A stretch of 7,263 nt of DNA from CF-113 sp035716135. Lineage in GTDB: Bacteria; Chloroflexota; Ktedonobacteria; Ktedonobacterales; Ktedonobacteraceae. Made by a program: the position numbers and the translations under genes. The notes under the pieces are model-generated. The model was not told where the DNA came from and did no database searches. It saw only the letters and a list, made by a program, of their open reading frames with translations. Within the stretch, counting starts at the first letter, position 1, and each line of letters begins with the position of its first letter. Below are positions 1 to 5,480 of this stretch, in pieces. The stretch spans positions 1 through 7,263 of the forward strand of contig DASTKD010000211.1 of assembly GCA_035716135.1 (NCBI GenBank), given 5' to 3'.

Positions 1-1926
1 AATAGAGTGCGGACAGGATTGCCAGGGAATCGGACCACTGGGCATAGGCTGTGGATTCTCTACACCGCTCCCTCCATAACGAGTCGCATCGCTGTTGATG
101 ACTTCATAATATTCGCCTGCGTAGGGGACGCCCAACCGGTATCCACTTCGTGTCACGGGAGTGAAATTGCACACAAACACAAGCGTCTCTTGCGCATTGT
201 TGCTCTTGCGCATAAAGGACACGACGCTATTATCCGAATCGTGGACATCAATCCAGGAGAATCCTGTCGGATCATAGTCCAGCCCGCTCAACGCAGGTTC
301 TTGCCGGTAGAGCTGGTTCAGGTCGCGTACAAAGTCGCGTAAACGGGCATGGTGAGCATCATATGGCGGCTGGAGCAGGTGCCAATCCAGGCTTTGTGCA
401 TACTTCCACTCTTGCCACTGTCCAAATTCGCCTCCCATAAAGAGCAGTTTTTTGCCCGGATGGCCCCACATGAACCCGAACAACACGCGCAGGTTGGCGA
501 ACTTTTGCCAGACATCCCCCGGCATCTTCGAGAGCAGCGAGCGTTTGCCATAGACGACTTCATCATGCGAGAGCGGGAGTACAAAGTTTTCGGTGTACGC
601 ATACAGCAGCGAGAAGGTGATGTTGTTATGATGATAGCGCCGGTAGACCGGGTCCAGGCTCATATAATCCAGCATGTCATGCATCCAGCCCATGTTCCAT
701 TTCAAGCTGAAGCCCAGTCCACCCATATAAGTGGGACGAGTCACCATTGGCCAGGCCGTTGATTCCTCGGCAATGGTGAGCGTTCCTGGCTGTTCCGCGT
801 AGACCGCCTCGTTGAGTTGGCGCAAAAAGTCAATTGCTTCCAGATGTTCTCTTCCTCCGTAGCGGTTGGGTACCCATTCACCCGCTTTACGCGAATAGTC
901 GAGGTAGAGCATAGAGGCGACGGCGTCAACCCGCAGGCCATCGATATGATATTCGCGCAGCCAGAAGAGCGCGCTGGCGATCAAGAAATTGCGCACCTCG
1001 GGCCGTCCATAGTCAAAGACGTAGGTCCCCCACTCTTTATGTTCGCCTTTGCGGGCATCGGCATATTCATAGAGGTGCGTGCCATCAAAGTAGCCCAGGG
1101 CATACTCATCCTTTGGAAAGTGCGAAGGCACCCAGTCAAGCCAGACGCCAATGCCCTGTTGGTGGAGATGCTCCACAAAGGACTGAAAGTCCTCCGGGGA
1201 GCCGTAACGACTGGTAGGCGCAAAGTAGTCTGCGACCTGGTAGCCCCATGAGCCATCGTAGGGATATTCTGTAATCGGCATCAGTTCAACGTGGGTAAAG
1301 CCGAGTTCTTTCATGGAAGGGGCCAGCGCATGTGCCAGTTCGCGGTAGGTCATCAAGCGGTTTTCGCCAGATGGTTCAATCACACGCTGCCACGATCCCA
1401 GATGTACCTCATAGATCGAGAGAGGCGAGGACAACTGCTGCCGCTCTATGCGCTCCTGCATCCACACCGCGTCTTGCCACTGGTAGCCACTGATGTCGGC
1501 GACGATAGAGGCTGTCTTCGGGCGCAGTTCAGCGGCGAACCCGTAAGGATCAGCTTTTTCAACGACATAGTTGTTATATTTTGAGGAAATTGCGTACTTG
1601 TAGAGTTCGCCAATCCGCAATCCTGGTATAAAACACTCCCAGACACCCAGGTCGATGTGGCGTAGATGCATGGAATTTGCGCCGTGCTGCCAGCCATTGA
1701 AATTGCCTATCACTGAGACTGCGCGTGCGCCCGGCACCCAGACCGCAAAATTGACGCCCTCTACCCCGTTGACCGTGCGGGGATGCGCTCCCATTTTTTC
1801 ATAGAGACGATAATGCTTTCCCTGTCCAAACAAATACAGGTCGAAATCGCTGAACAGCGATGGGACATCCTGTTCTCGCGACGGCATTTGTCCTGGCAGA
1901 TTATCATGTTGCTGCGGTACTGCCAT
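1..1926 (-). CDS. glgB: 1,4-alpha-glucan branching enzyme GlgB (C-terminus beyond the left edge)
   Basis: GlgB cuts alpha-1,4 chains of growing glycogen and re-attaches them as alpha-1,6 branches in the cytosol. I translated an uninterrupted frame of 642 codons with no stop before the left edge. An N-terminal CBM48 domain (about residues 38-135, with VNFAVWVPGA and FNGW) precedes a GH13 catalytic barrel. The four GH13 regions are visible: DWVPSHF (264-270), DGLRVDAV (329-336, nucleophile Asp334), AEEST (386-390, acid/base Glu387) and PLSHDEV (451-457, Asp455). The later segment KMPGDVWQKFANLR (467-480) and the SLDWHLL stretch are GlgB hallmarks. There is no second N-terminal domain as in E. 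coli, so it is the shorter form. It ends inside the C-terminal beta domain (YGGSGVEN), so only about 20-30 residues should be missing. The start is fixed by an in-frame TAG three codons upstream; the Shine-Dalgarno is weak (GAGG, 11 nt away). Small departures from the textbook motifs are Tyr459 where E. coli has His (DEVVHGK) and MGGEFGQ for MGNEF. It is last of the visible genes, 64 nt after the second ppk2. Confidence 0.96.
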   Translation of the reverse strand, partial: MAVPQQHDNLPGQMPSREQDVPSLFSDFDLYLFGQGKHYRLYEKMGAHPRTVNGVEGVNFAVWVPGARAVSVIGNFNGWQHGANSMHLRHIDLGVWECFIPGLRIGELYKYAISSKYNNYVVEKADPYGFAAELRPKTASIVADISGYQWQDAVWMQERIERQQLSSPLSIYEVHLGSWQRVIEPSGENRLMTYRELAHALAPSMKELGFTHVELMPITEYPYDGSWGYQVADYFAPTSRYGSPEDFQSFVEHLHQQGIGVWLDWVPSHFPKDEYALGYFDGTHLYEYADARKGEHKEWGTYVFDYGRPEVRNFLIASALFWLREYHIDGLRVDAVASMLYLDYSRKAGEWVPNRYGGREHLEAIDFLRQLNEAVYAEQPGTLTIAEESTAWPMVTRPTYMGGLGFSLKWNMGWMHDMLDYMSLDPVYRRYHHNNITFSLLYAYTENFVLPLSHDEVVYGKRSLLSKMPGDVWQKFANLRVLFGFMWGHPGKKLLFMGGEFGQWQEWKYAQSLDWHLLQPPYDAHHARLRDFVRDLNQLYRQEPALSGLDYDPTGFSWIDVHDSDNSVVSFMRKSNNAQETLVFVCNFTPVTRSGYRLGVPYAGEYYEVINSDATRYGGSGVENPQPMPSGPIPWQSCPHSI

Positions 1927-1988
1927 GCTGCTCTAGACCTCGTTCTCTCTACCTGAGCTTCGTTCACAGTAGGATAAAGGGGTTTGCT

Positions 1989-2000
1989 CGCTACGTAGCG
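1989..2000. repeat. 12-base perfect palindrome over the stop codon of the downstream ppk2
   Basis: CGCTACGTAGCG is self-complementary and includes the TAG stop at 1991-1993 (minus strand). It shares the CTACG/CGTAG core with the palindrome at the end of the other ppk2. Function is unknown; it lacks the loop and U-tract of a terminator. Confidence 0.65.
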
Positions 2001-2872
2001 GTGTGAGCTTTCTTCGAACGTCTATTCTCACGATTTCCAGTCTGCTCGAGATGTCCGAGCTGCGCTAGAAGCAGAAGCTCCCGTTCTCCACGCTCCACTA
2101 ATTGCGCCCTCCACTCATCTTTATACTGACGCAAGGTAGCAACGAGGGTACGTGCCACAAGCAAATTGCGATACCATTTCTGGTTAGCAGGTACGATATA
2201 CCAGGGCGTTTCCTCGGTACTGCATTTGGAGAGAGCCTCCTCGTAGGCCTCTTGATACTCGTCCCAGTATTTACGCTCAGCCCAATCAGCAGTCGTGACT
2301 TTCCATGCGTCCGTTTGATTCTCCTGTTGGGCCAGGAGGCGTTTTTCCTGCTCGGCGTAGCTCATATGCAAATAGAGCTTCAGAATAATCATGTCATGCT
2401 GAGACAGCAAGCGCTCAAAGTCGTTAATGGCGGCGTAGCGGCGACTCCAGGCTTCTTGTGACACCAGGTTATGCACGCGCACGACCAGCACGTCCTCGTA
2501 GTGGGAGCGATTGAAAATGCCAATGACACCTCTGCCTGGAGTAACCCGATGCACACGCCAGAGGAAGTCATGGTCCAGTTCCCGAGCTGTAGGGACTTTA
2601 AACGAACGCACCTCGCATCCCTGTGGATTGACACGGGAAAGAACCTGGTGAATCGTATCAGCCTTGCCACTGGTGTCCATCCCCTGCAACACGACGAGTA
2701 AGCTATGATGATGGGCCGCCGCCAACAACTCCTGTAACTCACCGAGTTCCTTGCCCAGTTGTTCCAGTTCTGCCCTCCCTAATGCGGGATCCGTTTGCTC
2801 ATCAACATAGTCGGGATCATAGTCCTGCAACCTGACGTTGCTGCCTGCTTCAACTTTCCATGCAAGTTGCAT
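1991..2872 (-). CDS. ppk2: PPK2-family polyphosphate:nucleotide phosphotransferase, downstream copy
   Basis: PPK2 enzymes transfer phosphate between polyphosphate and nucleoside mono- or diphosphates in the cytosol. The protein has 293 residues from the chosen start, a usual single-domain PPK2 length. Visible are the Walker A loop GMDTSGK (64-70), NRSHYED (121-127), a Walker B-like strand MIILKLYLHM (161-170) followed by the lid region, and PWYIVPAN-KWYRNLLVA near 223-240. Asn121 replaces the Asp of DRSWYN seen in class I (ADP-specific) enzymes; this fits class III, which acts on AMP and ADP, as far as I recall the family literature. It is about 70% identical (193 of the first 270 positions, hand-aligned without gaps) to the gene just upstream. 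Unlike that copy it has ADTIHQVL rather than DGTIRHVM after the P-loop lysine, and its tail is different and slightly longer. I chose the second of two adjacent ATGs because it matches the paralogue start (MQLAWKV) and sits 7 nt after GGAG. A longer in-frame reading from 2944 is less likely because it would overlap the upstream gene. Confidence 0.93.
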   Translation of the reverse strand: MQLAWKVEAGSNVRLQDYDPDYVDEQTDPALGRAELEQLGKELGELQELLAAAHHHSLLVVLQGMDTSGKADTIHQVLSRVNPQGCEVRSFKVPTARELDHDFLWRVHRVTPGRGVIGIFNRSHYEDVLVVRVHNLVSQEAWSRRYAAINDFERLLSQHDMIILKLYLHMSYAEQEKRLLAQQENQTDAWKVTTADWAERKYWDEYQEAYEEALSKCSTEETPWYIVPANQKWYRNLLVARTLVATLRQYKDEWRAQLVERGERELLLLAQLGHLEQTGNRENRRSKKAHTAT

Positions 2873-2879
2873 CATCCTT

Positions 2880-2886
2880 CTCCTTT
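2880..2886 (-). promoter_or_regulatory. Shine-Dalgarno of the downstream ppk2, before a double ATG
   Basis: On the minus strand AAAGGAG is followed by AAGG and then ATGATG. The first ATG (2875) is only 4 nt from GGAG, the second (2872) is 7 nt away. The spacing and the match to the paralogue's MQLAWKV favour the second ATG; use of the first would add one Met. Confidence 0.8.
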
Positions 2887-2910
2887 CTCGATGTCGTCTT
2901 CCTGGAGAAC

Positions 2911-2924
2911 CGTAGCTAGCTACG
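2911..2924. repeat. 14-base perfect palindrome over the stop codon of the upstream ppk2
   Basis: CGTAGCTAGCTACG reads the same on both strands and contains the TAG stop at 2916-2918 (minus strand). It has no loop and no following T-run, so it is not a usual intrinsic terminator. A related 12-base palindrome covers the stop codon of the second copy. Confidence 0.7.
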
Positions 2925-3782
2925 TAAGAGAGGCTTTGCTTCAACGGGATGATCTCCCGCCTGCTGCAACTTCTCTATACGTGCTAGTTCCTGCTCTCCT
3001 CGCTTCACTAATTTGGCTTGCCACTCCTTCTTATAAGGGCGCAAGGTAGAAACGAGGGTACGTGCCACGAGCAAATTGCGATACCATTTACGATTGGCTG
3101 GCACGATATACCAGGGCGCTTCGTCCGTACTGCACCTGGAGAGCGCATCCCCATAGGCTTTTTGATAATCGTTCCAGTATTCGCGCTCCGCCCAATCGGC
3201 CGACGAGAGTTTCCAGGCTTTAGTCCTATCCTCCTGACGAGCCAGTAAGCGTTTTTCCTGCTCCTCGTAGCTAATATGCAAATAGAACTTCAGAATAATC
3301 ATGTCATTCTGGGCCAGTAAGCGCTCAAAGTCGTTAATGGCTCTGTACCGTCGCCGCCACACCGTTTCTGGCACCAGGTCATGCACCCGCACCACCAGCA
3401 CATCCTCATAATGGGAACGATTGAAAATGCTGATCATGCCGCGACCTGGAATGACCCGATGGATGCGCCAGAGGAAATCACGCCCCTGTTCCCTGGACGT
3501 AGGTGCCTTAAACGAACGCACCTCGCATCCCAGCGGATTGACTTGCGCCATGACATGGCGAATCGTGCCATCTTTGCCGCTCGTATCCATCCCTTGCAGG
3601 ACGATGAGCAGGCTGTGATGCTGCGCCGCCGCCAACAACTGCTGTAACTCGCCGAGTTCTTCGCTGAGCTTTTCTGTCTCTGCCGCTGCCAATGCGCGGT
3701 CCGTATACCTATCTATAAAGTTTGGATCGTAATCCTTCAGTTTGACTTTGCTGCCTTCAGCAACCTTCCATGCCAGTTGCAT
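2916..3782 (-). CDS. ppk2: PPK2-family polyphosphate:nucleotide phosphotransferase, upstream copy
   Basis: Probable class III-like polyphosphate kinase 2, making ADP or ATP from AMP/ADP and polyphosphate, or the reverse. The 288-residue protein carries Walker A GMDTSGKDGT (64-73), which keeps the Lys-Asp-Gly typical of the family, FNRSHYED (120-127), the Walker B-like MIILKFYLHI (161-170), a basic lid segment with RLLARQEDR (178-186), DWAER (196-200) and PWYIVPANRKWYRNLLVA (223-240). Asn121 stands where class I enzymes have Asp. The frame is open up to 3890, but the first 36 codons of that longer reading cross the HAD gene remnant and look non-coding. The ATG at 3782 has a near-perfect Shine-Dalgarno (AAAGGAGG, 6 nt spacing) and starts with MQLAWKV, shared with the second copy. 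It lies 73 nt after the broken HAD gene and 43 nt before its paralogue. Substrate preference cannot be read with certainty from sequence; PPK2 membership is secure. Confidence 0.95.
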   Translation of the reverse strand: MQLAWKVAEGSKVKLKDYDPNFIDRYTDRALAAAETEKLSEELGELQQLLAAAQHHSLLIVLQGMDTSGKDGTIRHVMAQVNPLGCEVRSFKAPTSREQGRDFLWRIHRVIPGRGMISIFNRSHYEDVLVVRVHDLVPETVWRRRYRAINDFERLLAQNDMIILKFYLHISYEEQEKRLLARQEDRTKAWKLSSADWAEREYWNDYQKAYGDALSRCSTDEAPWYIVPANRKWYRNLLVARTLVSTLRPYKKEWQAKLVKRGEQELARIEKLQQAGDHPVEAKPLLRS

Positions 3783-3788
3783 AGTATT

Positions 3789-3796
3789 CCTCCTTT
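3789..3796 (-). promoter_or_regulatory. Strong Shine-Dalgarno that fixes the start of the upstream ppk2
   Basis: On the minus strand AAAGGAGG lies 6 nt before the ATG at 3782. This is an almost complete anti-16S match at ideal distance, and no comparable site precedes the longer open frame that starts at 3890. It therefore supports the 288-residue protein. Confidence 0.9.
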
Positions 3797-3855
3797 CGCA
3801 TTGTCGGCTTCGCTTGCTCAGATGATTGGTGCTTGATAAACGCAACCTCTCTGGA

Positions 3856-4054
3856 TCAGCTCTTCGTCTTATTCCGTTGATGGTGAGCAATCACATGGGC
3901 AACGACAGTTGGCAGCAGCTTTGGGTTGTCCACGATATGCTGAGGTGGAAGCAGTCCACTCTCGTGCAGGCGCTGGCGTGTACGAGGAGTGCGCTTTGAG
4001 TTCCTCCGTTTCCACTAAGGTTCCATCCAGATCGAAGATGACATCAAGAATCAT
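3856..4054 (-). pseudogene. HAD-superfamily hydrolase (beta-phosphoglucomutase/phosphatase-like) remnant, internal out-of-frame deletion
   Basis: Reading from the ATG at 4054 gives MILDVIFDLDGTLVETEELK, a textbook HAD motif I (DxDGT, nucleophile Asp8) with a good Shine-Dalgarno (GGAG, 8 nt spacing). After about residue 21 the frame turns into low-grade sequence and stops at 3869 after 61 residues. In another frame, codons from about 3990 to the TGA at 3856 give a sensible 44-residue tail beginning TPRTRQRLHESGLLPPQ and containing HIVDNPKLLPTVVAHVI. This resembles the C-terminal end of CbbY/beta-PGM-like HAD proteins (a TPxTRxxLxxSGLL segment after motif IV). HAD proteins of this kind have about 220 residues, so roughly 150-170 codons, including motifs II-IV and the cap, are missing and the ends are joined out of frame near 3988-3996. 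The gene sits 34 nt after the phosphohexomutase and 73 nt before ppk2. Loss of function is near certain. Naming both ends as one former gene is my inference. Confidence 0.75.
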
Positions 4055-4088
4055 GTGACTATCTCCATTAGCCTGGCTGAAGTACCTG

Positions 4089-5450
4089 TTACTGCCGAAT
4101 AAACGTGACCACCTCATCGCGCTTCTGCTCCATCAAAGGCCATGTGTTGGCCTCGATATTCAGTCGCAAGAGCGGCTCGGTGTTGGAAGGGCGCACATTG
4201 AACCACCAGTCGCCATAGTCAATCGTCACGCCATCCAGGTGATCAACTGAGAGCGCATGCTTACCGAAATGTTCCTCAATTGCTTTCAACTTGTCCCCGA
4301 CGTCGTTGACACGGGTGTTGATCTCGCCACTACGTACTCCCGTATCCAGTGGTTCGATCAGCTCGGAGAGCGGCTTGTTCTCAATAGAGAGGAGTTCCAG
4401 GATCAGCAGAAAGGCGATCAGCCCTGAATCGGCAAACCAGTTATCACGGAAGTAGAAATGGCCGGAATGTTCGCCACCGAAGATAGCGTTATCCTTGCGC
4501 ATCTCTGCTTTGATATAGGAGTGGCCGACCCGCGTGCGAATGGCCTTGCCGCCGTCCCTCTCTATCAACGCCGGTACGCTCTTAGAGAGGATCAGATTGT
4601 ACAGGACCGTCGAGCCAGGGTATTTGCGCAGAATGCTATTGGACACGAGCAGCATGACCATGGAGCCATCGACTATGTTTCCTTTCTCATCGATCGGAAA
4701 CATGCGGTCGGCATCGCCATCAAACGCCGCTCCAAAATCGGCCCCGACTTCAAGCACCTTTTTTTGCAGCGCGACAAGGTTCTCCGGCTCAATCGGGCTG
4801 GGTGAGTGATTGGGAAAAGTGCCGTCCAGTTCGAAGTAAAGCGGGTAGAGGTGAGCAGGCAGGTGTTCAAACACACGCGGCATCACCATGCCGGCCATGC
4901 CGTTGCTGGCATCGACCACCACTTTCAGTGGCCGAATCTTACTCACGTCGATATAAGAGAGCGCGTGCCTGACATAATCATCGGTGGCATCGCGGTGCGT
5001 GACCGTACCCTTGCGCGCTGGCTCAGGAAAATTTCCTCGCATCGCCAGGTCGCGGATATCAGCCAGGCCGGTATCCAGACTGATGGGATAAGCCTGGGCG
5101 CGGCAGAATTTGATGCCGTTATACTGCCGGGGATTGTGCGAGGCTGTAATCATCATTCCCGCCGGATAATTATAGTAGCCCACGATGAAGTACAGTTCGT
5201 CTGTCGTCGTCAAGCCACAATCGATCACGTTGACGCCCTGATCGGTGAGGCCCTGGATAGCGGCAGCAGCGAGCTGGGGAGAGGAGACGCGCATATCGCG
5301 GCAGACCGCAATTTCGGGAACGTTCAGGTACAGCGCGGCTGCGCGCCCAATGCGATAGACGGCTTCCTCGGTCAGGTTTTCTCCATAGACCCCGCGCACG
5401 TCATACGCTTTGAAGATGTCCGGGTGAATAGTGTTATCGCTTGTCGTCAT
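4089..5450 (-). CDS. manB: Phosphomannomutase/phosphoglucomutase (alpha-D-phosphohexomutase family)
   Basis: This cytosolic enzyme moves phosphate between C1 and C6 of glucose or mannose through a phosphoserine. Here it would convert the glucose-1-phosphate released by GlgP to glucose-6-phosphate, or supply mannose-1-phosphate for GDP-mannose. The 453-residue length is typical of bacterial PMM/PGM. Features in order are: FKAYDVRG near the N-terminus (13-20), the active-site loop TASHNP with phospho-acceptor Ser104, the Mg-binding loop DGDADR (244-249), the sugar-binding GEHSG (326-330) and the phosphate-binding RPSNTEP (420-426). All four functional loops are intact. GEHSG with Glu and Ser is the PMM/PGM signature rather than the phosphoglucosamine mutase one. 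The ATG follows AAGGAG with 10 nt spacing, and the gene starts 30 nt after the phosphorylase stop. Sequence does not settle whether glucose or mannose is the main substrate; the neighbours favour glucose. The symbol follows common usage for this family. Confidence 0.93.
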   Translation of the reverse strand: MTTSDNTIHPDIFKAYDVRGVYGENLTEEAVYRIGRAAALYLNVPEIAVCRDMRVSSPQLAAAAIQGLTDQGVNVIDCGLTTTDELYFIVGYYNYPAGMMITASHNPRQYNGIKFCRAQAYPISLDTGLADIRDLAMRGNFPEPARKGTVTHRDATDDYVRHALSYIDVSKIRPLKVVVDASNGMAGMVMPRVFEHLPAHLYPLYFELDGTFPNHSPSPIEPENLVALQKKVLEVGADFGAAFDGDADRMFPIDEKGNIVDGSMVMLLVSNSILRKYPGSTVLYNLILSKSVPALIERDGGKAIRTRVGHSYIKAEMRKDNAIFGGEHSGHFYFRDNWFADSGLIAFLLILELLSIENKPLSELIEPLDTGVRSGEINTRVNDVGDKLKAIEEHFGKHALSVDHLDGVTIDYGDWWFNVRPSNTEPLLRLNIEANTWPLMEQKRDEVVTFIRQ

Positions 5451-5480
5451 CTTCCATTGACTCCTTTTCTTTCGCTAAAA

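Larger units (their letters stand above)
1991..3782 (-). repeat. Tandem direct duplication of a ppk2 gene
   Basis: The two ppk2 genes align without a gap at a constant offset of 910 bases over almost their whole length. Conservation is patchy at DNA level. Positions 2131-2179 and 3041-3089 differ at only 2 of 49 bases, and 2598-2621 is identical to 3508-3531 over 24 bases, while the segments after the P-loop and the 3' ends are strongly diverged. The pattern indicates an old tandem duplication, possibly with later gene conversion. Confidence 0.9.

Noticed and set aside
7..1584. Several plus-strand open frames of 97-144 codons at the left end
   Set aside because: They are antisense to a continuous 642-codon glgB frame with complete GH13 motifs. 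None has a convincing domain.
1927..1990. An intrinsic terminator between the second ppk2 and glgB
   Set aside because: The only nearby inverted repeat is the loopless palindrome over the stop codon, and there is no T-run on the transcribed strand after it.
2876..2944. A 24-residue N-terminal extension of the downstream PPK2
   Set aside because: It would overlap the end of the upstream ppk2 and is arginine-rich, unlike the family. The ATG at 2872 has good spacing and matches the paralogue.
3783..3855. A promoter upstream of the first ppk2
   Set aside because: A TTGCGT on the minus strand has no acceptable -10 element at 16-18 nt. No sigma-70-like pair was convincing here or in the 64 nt before glgB.
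3783..3890. A 36-residue N-terminal extension of the upstream PPK2
   Set aside because: It overlaps the HAD remnant, has basic low-quality sequence with no family match, and ignores the near-perfect Shine-Dalgarno at 3789-3796.
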